NCBI GenBank assembly: GCA_913775215.1
Contig: CAJYKO010000403.1
Span: 1-6,405 of the forward strand
Direction of reading: 5' to 3'
Length of the DNA stretch: 6,405 bases
From: an uncultured Devosia sp.
Lineage (GTDB): Bacteria; Pseudomonadota; Alphaproteobacteria; Rhizobiales; Devosiaceae
In this document: piece after piece, positions 1 to 6,253 of the stretch
Layout: each line of letters begins with the position of its first letter
How positions within the stretch are numbered: the first letter of the stretch is position 1
Made by a program: the position numbers and the translations under genes
Notes under the pieces: generated by a model
Databases searched by the model: none
Told to the model about the DNA's origin: nothing
The model's input: only the letters and a program-made list of their open reading frames with translations

Positions 1-1
1 C

Positions 2-1063
2 GACAGCCTCGAACGTGCTGCTGCCAAAAAGCCCGCGCCCGAGCCGCTGCAGCCGGTCTTTGAAAAGGTCTCGGTCGAACTCTCGACCATGCCCGACATC
101 GCCGTGCCGCGCGGCAATACCTTCCCCGTCGTCGTCAAGCGCAAGTGGCAGTCCGCCGATGGCGTCATCGGTTTTGAACTCGCCGATCGCGATGGCAAGC
201 ATCTGCCAACCTTCCAGCCCGGTGCCCATATCGACGTGCACCTGCCCAATGGCCTCGTGCGGCAATATTCGCTGACCAACGGCCCAGGCGACCTGATGAG
301 CTACACGATCGGCGTCAAGGCAGAGAGTGCCTCCAAGGGCGGCTCAAAAATCTTGGTCGAAACCGTCCGCGAGGGCGACGTGCTCGCTATTTCCGAGCCG
401 CGCAACAATTTTCCCCTCCGCCGCGACGCCACCCGCACCGTGCTTATCGCGGCCGGCATTGGCATCACGCCGCTCCTTTCCATGGCCCGCTTCCTTGACA
501 AGTCGAGCCTCAATTACGAGCTGCATTATTTCGCTCGCGCCAGCGAAACCATGGCCTTTTCGAGCGAACTCGACGTGCTCCACGGCCGCGTCGACCGCCA
601 CATCGGCCTCACGCGCGAAGCCATCAGGGCCAAGGTTGCCGAGGTACTCGGGCAATATCAGTTCGCCAACCACGTCTATATCTGTGGCCCAGGCGCCATG
701 CTCGAAATGGTACAGGAAACCGCGGCTTCGCTCGGCTGGCCCGACGAGGCCGTACATTTCGAATATTTCCAGAACGACATGACCATCGACGCCTCCTCGG
801 CCTTCGATGTCGAGCTCGCCCGGTCTGCTATGACGCTCCATGTCCCGGCCGGCCGCACGATCCTTGAAACCATGCGCGAAGCCGGCCTCACGGTTCCCTC
901 CTCGTGCGAGCAAGGCGCCTGCGGCACCTGCCTCACTGGTGTCATCGAGGGCGAGGTCGATCACCAGGACGTCTATCTCAACAAGACCGAGAAGGCCTCG
1001 AACACCTGCATGATGACCTGCGTCAGCCGCGCGAAGTCCGGCCGCCTGGTTCTGGATATCTGA
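2..1063 (+). CDS. PDR/VanB-type flavin, NAD(P) and [2Fe-2S] oxidoreductase, 5'-partial, probably fused to an upstream domain
   Basis: This is an electron-transfer reductase that passes electrons from NAD(P)H through a flavin to a plant-type [2Fe-2S] ferredoxin domain, normally to feed an oxygenase or demethylase. Counting from the Met at base 89 (324 residues to the stop), RQYSL at 58-62 is the flavin-binding motif, GIGITPLLSMA at 123-133 and YICGPGAML at 197-205 are the NAD-domain motifs, and C273, C278, C281 and C311 (C-x4-C-x2-C-x29-C) are the cluster ligands. The flavin, NAD, ferredoxin order is that of class IA phthalate dioxygenase reductases, and 324 residues is a full length for them. 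However, the frame stays open from base 2 with coding-like third positions, the Met at 89 has no visible ribosome site, and the 29 upstream codons encode an Ala/Pro/Lys-rich linker-like stretch. I therefore treat the gene as running off the left edge, perhaps with an oxygenase domain upstream. The family is certain; the partner substrate is unknown. Confidence 0.9.
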   Translation, partial: DSLERAAAKKPAPEPLQPVFEKVSVELSTMPDIAVPRGNTFPVVVKRKWQSADGVIGFELADRDGKHLPTFQPGAHIDVHLPNGLVRQYSLTNGPGDLMSYTIGVKAESASKGGSKILVETVREGDVLAISEPRNNFPLRRDATRTVLIAAGIGITPLLSMARFLDKSSLNYELHYFARASETMAFSSELDVLHGRVDRHIGLTREAIRAKVAEVLGQYQFANHVYICGPGAMLEMVQETAASLGWPDEAVHFEYFQNDMTIDASSAFDVELARSAMTLHVPAGRTILETMREAGLTVPSSCEQGACGTCLTGVIEGEVDHQDVYLNKTEKASNTCMMTCVSRAKSGRLVLDI

Positions 1064-1065
1064 TA

Positions 1066-1710
1066 ATGACCATAACGCTTTACGACTTCGAGCTCTCGGG
1101 CAACTGCTACAAGCTGCGGTTGCTGATGAACATTCTCAACGTGCCCTATGCGATTCATCCGGTTGATTTTTTCCCCGGTCGCGAACACAAGGCCGACTGG
1201 TTCCTGCGCCTCAATCCCTTCGGCCAATTGCCGGTGTTGAAGGACGGTGATCTCGTCCTCTCGGACTCCGGCGCCATCCTCGCCTATCTTGCGAAGAAGT
1301 ACGACATGTCGGGCCAATGGTTTCCCGATGATCCGGCCGTCACCGCCGAAATCCTCCGCTGGCACGCTGTCGCCGACGACATCACCGCGACCTCATCTGC
1401 CGCCCGCCTGGCGCTTGGCTACAGCTATCCCTTCGATATCGAAAAGTCGCAAAAGGGCGCGCATCGCATCTTCCGCATTCTCGATGAACATCTCTGGTTC
1501 GGTGAGAAATCCGGCCGCGATTGGCTCTGCGCGCCAGCCCATCCGACCACCGCCGACATCGCCTGCTTTCCCTATGTGATGCTGAGCGAAGAAGGCGGCA
1601 TCGGCCGCCAGGACTACCCCGCCCTCCGCCGCTGGACGGACAGGGTGCGGCGCGTGCCGGGCTTTGTGGTGATGTCCGGGATATTCCCAGCCGGTCCGGC
1701 GAAGGTTTAG
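1066..1710 (+). CDS. Glutathione S-transferase family protein
   Basis: A 214-residue soluble protein with the two-domain GST fold, expected to conjugate glutathione to an electrophile or to use it as a reducing cofactor. The thioredoxin-like domain spans about 1-78. SGNCYKLR at 11-18 is the helix-1 active-site region, with Ser11 the likely catalytic residue. NPFGQLPVL at 50-58 carries the cis-proline of the glutathione site, and SDSGAILAYL at 66-75 holds the Ser that contacts the gamma-glutamyl group. The helical C-terminal domain follows; PTTADIACF at 160-168 matches the conserved N-capping box with its Asp. I chose the ATG at 1066 because the GST fold starts exactly there; the longer frame from 904 only reads the preceding gene out of phase. 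It begins 2 bases after the reductase stop, so translational coupling and shared transcription are likely. No strong ribosome site is seen. The GST class and substrate cannot be assigned; a role in aromatic or xenobiotic metabolism is inferred from the neighbour only. Confidence 0.92.
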   Translation: MTITLYDFELSGNCYKLRLLMNILNVPYAIHPVDFFPGREHKADWFLRLNPFGQLPVLKDGDLVLSDSGAILAYLAKKYDMSGQWFPDDPAVTAEILRWHAVADDITATSSAARLALGYSYPFDIEKSQKGAHRIFRILDEHLWFGEKSGRDWLCAPAHPTTADIACFPYVMLSEEGGIGRQDYPALRRWTDRVRRVPGFVVMSGIFPAGPAKV

Positions 1711-1734
1711 CTCACGCCAACCCACCCACCATAT

Positions 1735-1803
1735 GTCACCCCGGTGAAGGCCGGGGCCCATCCCCAGATCTCAAGATGGATCCCGGCTCAAGGCCGGGAT
1801 AAC
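1735..1803. repeat. REP-like double-hairpin palindromic element
   Basis: Two GC-rich hairpins face each other across a short spacer. The left one pairs CCCCGG (1739-1744) with CCGGGG (1751-1756). The right one pairs ATCCCGGC (1780-1787) with GCCGGGAT (1793-1800) around a 5-base loop. The outer ends (GTCACCCCGG at 1735, and CCGGGATAAC ending at 1803) are themselves roughly inverted, so the whole unit is an imperfect palindrome centred near 1770. From memory, elements of this form are dispersed in many alphaproteobacterial genomes, usually between genes. It lies between two convergent genes and may also end transcription from both sides, though there is no T-tract. One copy is visible here, so repetition itself is inferred. 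Confidence 0.75.
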
Positions 1804-1822
1804 AGCCGGCGCATGGCAAGGC

Positions 1823-1846
1823 AGTCGTATTCTAGAGGCTACGACT
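1823..1846 (-). terminator. Small hairpin over the stop of the DUF3592-like gene, weak terminator candidate
   Basis: AGTCGTA (1823-1829) pairs perfectly with TACGACT (1840-1846) across a 10-base loop, and the right arm includes the TAG stop of the minus-strand gene. There is no T-tract on either side, so this is at best a weak or factor-assisted terminator, or an mRNA end-stabilising hairpin. A 7-base arm can also arise by chance. Confidence 0.3.
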
Positions 1847-2969
1847 TTACCTTCCCCTCCGGCTGCGCCACCTTCCAGCTCCGGTAATCGTCGGCCACGC
1901 ACCCGTAAGGCGCGCGATCGTCACCAAAGCGCTTATAGAGTTGCTCGCAGCCCCAGGTATTCAGCGGCTCAGGCATGATGTTGTTGATCTCGATCCCAAT
2001 GGAGTCGAACGCATCGGGCGCCGTGGTCACGTAATACAGCCAGAAGCCGAAGAACCCGACGACCGCCAGCACGATCACGCCAAGGCCCGCCGCCAGCCCG
2101 CGCAAAATGTTAGGCCCACGCTTCGCCTGTGCCTGCGGATTGGCGGCCCGCGCCATACCACGCTGTTGCTGCTCTGCATCGAACGCCGCCAAAGCTGCCT
2201 GGCGCTCGCTCTCGGTCATATCGATGCGCTGCAGCCCACTATCGAGCAAAACGGGCGCCTTATGCTGCTCATGCGCAACCGCCAGACCTACCGGCTTGCC
2301 GTTCTCGTCGAAACCGATCAGTGGCTCCTCGCCCTTGCCGAAAAACGTCCGCAACTGCCGCTTGGAGGGCGCTCGGATGTTGTCGAGATAGGTCACGGCA
2401 TTCTTGCCGCGCAGCTTTCTGACTTCGACCACTTCCACGGGCACCAGGGTCAACCGACCCGGCGTAGCCACGGCGCGATTACCGCGTCCGGCGTTCAGCG
2501 CAGAAATCAGCATGGCGATGGTACCGCCACCAAACAGCAGCAGGAACACGGCCATGACGATCGTGCGGTTCCAGAGCATGTCGAGCCCGAGGCTCAGTGT
2601 CGCCAGATCCGGATTGTTCCGCGAAACCACGAGATCGACCGTGTGGTCGCCACTGCTCAGATCGAAAAAGGCGAGGGTGATGTATTTCTGATAATCCTGC
2701 CCCTCATAGGAATAGGTCACATTGGCTTCGCAATCGGTCAAACCGCGGCGCGAGGAACATTCGCCATCGACCAGATCCCACTCCTGGAGCACCAACGGAT
2801 CGCGGCTCACTTCCCAGTCGCGCAGCAGACCCGGTCCCTGCCACCAGGCAAGACCCACCGCCATGGCACCAAGGATGAGAATCGTGAACAGGAACCCGGC
2901 TGGCGCAGCAAACGGCTTTGGCGCCAGGGATAAGGATCGACTCGGCAAGGGAAGTGTGACTTGGGACAT
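1839..2969 (-). CDS. Three-helix inner-membrane protein with DUF3592-like periplasmic domain, function unknown
   Basis: A 376-residue protein with predicted membrane helices at about 26-43, 135-158 and 291-314. The pattern suggests an inside N-terminus, a periplasmic domain at 44-134, a cytoplasmic domain at 159-290 and a periplasmic tail. The first periplasmic domain has the W-x-x-V-x-G-x-C, Y-x-Y-x-G-x-x-Y and R-N-N-P-x-x-A-x-L pattern that I recognise as DUF3592-like, with C71 and C80 placed for a disulfide; C341 and C357 form a second pair in the tail. The cytoplasmic part is basic and ends in a Gln/Ala-rich stretch. I chose the ATG at 2969 because AAGAGG lies 5 bases upstream; an ATG 28 codons earlier has no such site and would add unrelated residues before a normal-looking membrane N-terminus. 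It is transcribed alone, divergently from fabV. I do not recognise a specific function; a cell-envelope role is inference from topology. Confidence 0.8.
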   Translation of the reverse strand: MSQVTLPLPSRSLSLAPKPFAAPAGFLFTILILGAMAVGLAWWQGPGLLRDWEVSRDPLVLQEWDLVDGECSSRRGLTDCEANVTYSYEGQDYQKYITLAFFDLSSGDHTVDLVVSRNNPDLATLSLGLDMLWNRTIVMAVFLLLFGGGTIAMLISALNAGRGNRAVATPGRLTLVPVEVVEVRKLRGKNAVTYLDNIRAPSKRQLRTFFGKGEEPLIGFDENGKPVGLAVAHEQHKAPVLLDSGLQRIDMTESERQAALAAFDAEQQQRGMARAANPQAQAKRGPNILRGLAAGLGVIVLAVVGFFGFWLYYVTTAPDAFDSIGIEINNIMPEPLNTWGCEQLYKRFGDDRAPYGCVADDYRSWKVAQPEGKVKS

Positions 2970-3214
2970 AAATGCCTCTTGTTGTGTCAGCGATGGGCCC
3001 GATTTCGTGGATATGAATAGGATCACGCGCGCGTGAACCAGCTGTGACTTCACCCAAATTGTGGAAAATCTGTGCCAGCCGAACAGTTTCCGAAAGAAAG
3101 TGCCGGCCGAGGGTGGTCTCTGAATACCCCGCGAGACCGGGCAAAACCTTAACCGCTGGCTAGCACTCTTGCCGCAATCGGGCTATTGGCTGGGGAAATC
3201 GAGGAGAAAATCCC
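2970..3214. promoter_or_regulatory. Divergent intergenic region with ribosome sites for both flanking genes
   Basis: These 245 bases separate two divergently transcribed genes and must hold both promoters. Ribosome sites are clear: AAGAGG on the minus strand (2980-2975), 5 bases from the ATG at 2969, and GAGGAG on the plus strand (3201-3206), 8 bases from the ATG at 3215. I could not place convincing -35/-10 pairs for either direction. Structure present includes a 14-base palindrome at 3023-3036 and an inverted repeat of GGTCTC (3115-3120) with GAGACC (3133-3138) across 12 bases. No credible small gene is seen; the reading frames here look like noise. Confidence 0.6.
3023..3036. promoter_or_regulatory. 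Perfect 14-base palindrome, possible operator
   Basis: TCACGCGCGCGTGA is exactly its own reverse complement. The flanks add further symmetry after one mismatch (GG-A on the left, A-CC on the right). It sits about 54 bases upstream of the start of the DUF3592-like gene and about 180 bases upstream of fabV, a fitting place for a dimeric regulator of the former. The CG alternation makes a chance origin less unlikely in GC-rich DNA, and I cannot name a cognate regulator. Confidence 0.35.
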
Positions 3215-4384
3215 ATGATTATCGAGCCAAAAATCCGCGGCTTCATCTGCACCACCGCCCACCCCACTGGCTGCGCCACCAATGTGCAGCGCCAGATCGA
3301 CCATGTCGTGATCAAGGGCCCGATCCCGTCCGATCGCAAGCGTGTTTTGGTGCTTGGCTGCTCGACGGGCTATGGCCTCGCCTCGCGCATCGTCACCACC
3401 TTCGGCTCGGGCGCCGATACTGTTGGCGTTTCCTTCGAGCGCGAGCCGGGAGAAGCCAAGCCCGCCTCCGCCGGCTGGTACAATAACCGCGCCTTCGAAA
3501 ACCGCGCCCGCGCCGCAGGCGCCAAGGCCGTGACCATTGAGGGCGATGCCTTCTCCGACGCAGTAAAGGCCGAGACTGTCGAAGCCATTAAGTCGACCCT
3601 CGGCCAGGTCGATCTCGTCGTCTATTCCCTCGCCTCCCCGGTCCGCACCGACCCCAAGGACGGCGTCACCTATCGCTCGGCCATCAAGCCCTATGGCGGC
3701 GCAGTAACGTCCAAGACCCTCAACACCGGCACAGGCGAAGTCTCGGAAATCTCCGTCGAACCCGCCACCGAAGAAGAAGCCAAGGCCACCGTCAAAGTCA
3801 TGGGCGGCGAAGACTGGGAACTCTGGATCAAGGCGCTGTCGGAAGCCGGCGTACTCGCCGATGATTTCACGACGCTCAACTACACCTATCTCGGTTCCGA
3901 GCTGACCTGGCCGATCTACCACAAGGGCACGCTCGGTAAGGCCAAGGGCGATCTCGACCGTGCCGCCGCCGCCATTCGCGCCGCCCATGGCGATAATTCG
4001 GCCCATGTCGTCGCGCTCAAGGCCGTCGTCACCCAGGCAAGCTCCGCCATTCCCGTCGTGCCGCTCTATGGCACGCTGCTCATCAAGGTCGAAGACGAAA
4101 TGGGCCTTGGCGAAGGCCCGATCCAGCAGATCGACCGCCTCTTCCGCGACAAGCTCCAGGGCGTGATCGTCCTCGACGACGAAAGCCGCGTCCGCGTCGA
4201 CGATTGGGAATTGTCCAACGCGATGCAGGCGGAATTGAAAAGGCGCTGGGCCGTCCTCAACACGGAAAACCTCGCCGACCTCGCCGACCTGCCAAAATAT
4301 CGCGAAGAGTTTTTGAAGCTTTTCGGCTTTTCCGTCGGCGGCGTCGATTATTCCAAGGATGTCGATCCGCGCGTCGTCGAATAA
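3215..4384 (+). CDS. fabV: Trans-2-enoyl-ACP (CoA) reductase FabV, NADH-dependent
   Basis: FabV reduces the trans-2 double bond of enoyl-ACP, the last step of each elongation cycle of type II fatty acid synthesis, in the cytoplasm. The product is 389 residues, close to the usual 390-400. GCSTGYGLASRI at 48-59 is the glycine-rich NAD-binding loop, and Glu75 after the second strand (SFER at 73-76) fits NADH preference. The catalytic pair is Y235 and K244 in TWPIYHKGTLGKAK, giving the Y-x8-K spacing that distinguishes FabV from the Y-x6-K of FabI. The N-terminal IIEPKIRGFICTTAHPTGC segment and the C-terminal FGFSVGGVDY region are both family features, so the gene is complete. The ATG at 3215 is set by GAGGAG 8 bases upstream. 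It stands alone between divergent and convergent neighbours and ends in a strong hairpin. FabV enzymes are known for low triclosan sensitivity; whether FabI also exists in this genome cannot be seen. Confidence 0.97.
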   Translation: MIIEPKIRGFICTTAHPTGCATNVQRQIDHVVIKGPIPSDRKRVLVLGCSTGYGLASRIVTTFGSGADTVGVSFEREPGEAKPASAGWYNNRAFENRARAAGAKAVTIEGDAFSDAVKAETVEAIKSTLGQVDLVVYSLASPVRTDPKDGVTYRSAIKPYGGAVTSKTLNTGTGEVSEISVEPATEEEAKATVKVMGGEDWELWIKALSEAGVLADDFTTLNYTYLGSELTWPIYHKGTLGKAKGDLDRAAAAIRAAHGDNSAHVVALKAVVTQASSAIPVVPLYGTLLIKVEDEMGLGEGPIQQIDRLFRDKLQGVIVLDDESRVRVDDWELSNAMQAELKRRWAVLNTENLADLADLPKYREEFLKLFGFSVGGVDYSKDVDPRVVE

Positions 4385-4391
4385 GAATTGA

Positions 4392-4419
4392 GGGGCGCCG
4401 CGGCGCCCCTTTTGATTTT
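4392..4419 (+). terminator. Intrinsic terminator of fabV, shared convergent junction
   Basis: The 18 bases 4392-4409 (GGGGCGCCGCGGCGCCCC) are a perfect palindrome able to form a 7-base-pair GC stem with a 4-base loop. It starts 7 bases after the fabV stop and is followed by TTTT (4410-4413) and a second TTTT (4416-4419). The minus-strand SDR gene stops at 4418-4420, so its transcripts also pass through this hairpin and it may act in both directions, though the T-tract favours the plus strand. Confidence 0.85.
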
Positions 4420-5191
4420 ACCAGCAGCAGAAGCCGCCATCCACCAGCAGGTCGACACCGGTCACATAGCTCGCGGCTTCCGACAGCAAAAACACTGCCG
4501 GTCCCACCATCTCGTCCGGCCTTGCCATCCGCCCCATCGGCGTCTGCTCTTCGAATAGCCTGGTCTGATGCACCATCTCGGGCCGCGTATTCATCGGCGT
4601 CGCCGTATAGCCCGGGCTGATCGTATTGACCCGAATACCGCGACCCACCCACTCCATGGCGAGCGACTTCGACATGTGGATCACGCCGGCCTTGGACGCA
4701 TTATAGTGCGCCTGCGACAGGCCGCGATTGACGATCACCCCGGACATCGAAGCGATATTGACGATAGAGCCGCGCCCATGCGCGAGCATGGCGCGCGCTT
4801 CTGCCTGGCAGGACAAAAAGACCCCCTTGAGGTTGATGTCCATCAGCGTCTGATACTGATCTTCAGCCATCTCTTCGGCCGCATTGGCATTGGCGATACC
4901 GGCTGCGTTGACCGCAAGGCTCAGCGCCCCGAGTTCTGCCTCGATCCTGGCCACAGCCTCGGCCAGCGCGCCCGCATCGGTCACGTCCACGGCCAGCGAT
5001 AGACTGCGCCGACCAACAGCGGCGATTTCTGCGGCCGTGTCCGCCAATCCGCCATCGCTGCGACGGTCGACAAGTGCGACATCGGCCCCGCACTGCGCCA
5101 GACCCACAGCAATCCGCTGCCCTATGCCGCTACCTGCCCCCGTCACCAACGCCACATGGCCAGACAGGTCGAACAGTTTCGGTGCAGTCAT
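4418..5191 (-). CDS. SDR family oxidoreductase, classical type, polyol-dehydrogenase-like
   Basis: A 257-residue classical short-chain dehydrogenase. TGAGSGIG at 17-24 is the cofactor loop, Asp42 at the end of strand 2 suggests NAD(H) rather than NADP(H), NAAG is at 95-98, and the catalytic set is N120, S148, Y163 and K167 (YNASK). SPGYTATPM at 192-200 is the usual post-catalytic loop. The C-terminus, DLLVDGGFCCW, resembles sugar-alcohol dehydrogenases of this family (galactitol, xylitol or threitol type), which is a recollection, not a search result. I chose the ATG at 5191 because GGAGG lies 8 bases upstream; the alternative TTG at 5206 overlaps that ribosome site. It follows the KamA-type gene by 24 bases with no visible terminator, so it is probably the third gene of the EF-P modification operon. 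Its substrate is unknown; a sugar-alcohol enzyme, a general carbonyl reductase, or a step on modified EF-P are all possible. Confidence 0.93.
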   Translation of the reverse strand: MTAPKLFDLSGHVALVTGAGSGIGQRIAVGLAQCGADVALVDRRSDGGLADTAAEIAAVGRRSLSLAVDVTDAGALAEAVARIEAELGALSLAVNAAGIANANAAEEMAEDQYQTLMDINLKGVFLSCQAEARAMLAHGRGSIVNIASMSGVIVNRGLSQAHYNASKAGVIHMSKSLAMEWVGRGIRVNTISPGYTATPMNTRPEMVHQTRLFEEQTPMGRMARPDEMVGPAVFLLSEAASYVTGVDLLVDGGFCCW

Positions 5192-5215
5192 CTCGGTGTC
5201 CTCCAATAACCTAGG

Positions 5216-6253
5216 CTAATACGTCTGCGGTGGATAGACATGCTCCCCGCCTTGCCAATCCCGTACGGTAAAACATCCGTCGCCCCCCGAAACCGTCGCG
5301 GCCCCAATATCGGCCTTGCCGTGTCCACCCGGAATATCGAGCACATAGGTCGGCTGGCACAGGCCCGAAATCCTCCCGCGCAGTGCGGCAACCAGCGCCT
5401 GCCCCTCTTCGATGCCGATCCGAAAATGGCTTGTTCCCGGCGCAAGGTCCGGGTGGTGCAAATAATAAGGCTTGATCCGGTTCTCGACGAATCCGCGCAT
5501 CAGCGCCGCCAGCGTCTCGACATCGTCGTTCACCCCGCGGAGCAGCACCGACTGGCTGAGTAGCGCCACACCGCCATCGAACAACCGCTTGAACGCCTGC
5601 CGCGCCTTCTGTGAAAACTCGCGCGGATGATTGGCATGGACCGCAAGATAGGTCGTCTTGCCGCTCGCCATGAGCGCCTCGACCATAGCCTCATCGATCC
5701 GCTCCGGCTCGACCACCGGCACCCGTGTATGAAACCGCACGATTTTAACGTGCTCGATCTTGGCCAGCCGCTCCATCAGCCCGGCCAAGCGCCGCGGCGA
5801 CAGCACCAGCGGATCGCCGCCCGTCAAAATGACTTCCCAGATTTCCTCATGCGCCGCGATATAGTCCATCGCGGCATCAAGCTCATGCCCCGTCAGCGTC
5901 CCCAACCCCTGCGGCCCCACCATTTCGCGGCGGAAACAGAAGCGGCAATAGACTGGGCAAACATGCACCGCCTTGAGCAGCACCCGGTCGGGATAACGAT
6001 GCACAATCCCCTCGACCGGCGAATGCGAGAGGTCACCGATGGGATCAGCGCGCTCTTCCGGCGTCGTCAGCAGTTCGGCTTCAGTCGGCACGAACTGGCG
6101 GGCTATTGGGTCGTTGAGGTCGGCGCGGTCAATAAGATCGAGTACGGCTGGCGTGATGCCGATGGCATAGCGCTCGGCAACTGCATCGATCGCGCCGACA
6201 TCTCGCTCTAGCCCAGCTTCAACCAGAGCCTTGGCGGATTTGACAAATGTCAT
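5216..6253 (-). CDS. epmB: KamA-family radical SAM lysine 2,3-aminomutase, EF-P beta-lysylation protein EpmB-like
   Basis: This 345-residue radical-SAM, PLP-dependent enzyme is expected to turn L-lysine into beta-lysine for use by EpmA. C99, C103 and C106 (C-x3-C-x2-C) bind the [4Fe-4S] cluster, LTGGDPL at 143-149 is the SAM-contact motif, and K313 in DIPGGHGK matches the PLP lysine. R108, D269 (HHPDL) and D306 sit where lysine 2,3-aminomutase holds the substrate carboxylate and side-chain amine, judged from memory of that family. The N-terminal 80 residues are the short helical cap typical of EpmB/KamA proteins; the long C-terminal tetramerisation region of clostridial KamA is absent. Its ATG at 6253 overlaps the epmA stop (ATGA), implying translational coupling, and only a weak ribosome site is seen. 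The family is firm. The symbol rests on the adjacency to epmA, since the C-terminal PGG-x-GK motif is closer to true lysine aminomutases than to the E. coli EpmB I recall. Confidence 0.92.
   Translation of the reverse strand: MTFVKSAKALVEAGLERDVGAIDAVAERYAIGITPAVLDLIDRADLNDPIARQFVPTEAELLTTPEERADPIGDLSHSPVEGIVHRYPDRVLLKAVHVCPVYCRFCFRREMVGPQGLGTLTGHELDAAMDYIAAHEEIWEVILTGGDPLVLSPRRLAGLMERLAKIEHVKIVRFHTRVPVVEPERIDEAMVEALMASGKTTYLAVHANHPREFSQKARQAFKRLFDGGVALLSQSVLLRGVNDDVETLAALMRGFVENRIKPYYLHHPDLAPGTSHFRIGIEEGQALVAALRGRISGLCQPTYVLDIPGGHGKADIGAATVSGGDGCFTVRDWQGGEHVYPPQTY

Noticed and set aside
344..964. A 206-codon minus-strand open frame
   Set aside because: It is fully covered by the reductase gene, which has strong motifs; this frame shows none.
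904..1065. N-terminal extension of the GST by 54 codons
   Set aside because: These codons overlap the ferredoxin end of the reductase in another frame and encode Arg-rich noise; the GST fold starts at the ATG at 1066.
1941..2933. A 330-codon plus-strand open frame
   Set aside because: It is antisense to the membrane protein gene, has no ribosome site or recognisable motif, and its His/Gln/Arg-rich composition is typical of the complement of a GC-rich gene.
2970..3053. 28-codon extension of the membrane protein to an upstream ATG
   Set aside because: The AAGAGG site 5 bases before the ATG at 2969 marks the better start, and the upstream ATG has none.
2704..3144. A 146-codon minus-strand frame covering the divergent intergenic region, as a possible extra gene
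   Set aside because: Most of it overlaps the membrane protein gene in another frame, and the intergenic part shows no ribosome site, motif or domain.
3149..4006. A 285-codon minus-strand open frame
   Set aside because: It is antisense to fabV; the Gly/Ala-rich translation has no coherent domain and arises from the third-position GC bias of fabV.
5192..5206. TTG start five codons upstream of the SDR ATG
   Set aside because: It overlaps the GGAGG ribosome site that serves the ATG at 5191.
5627..6211. A 194-codon plus-strand open frame
   Set aside because: It is antisense to the radical-SAM gene whose cluster and PLP motifs are clear; no motif or ribosome site supports it.
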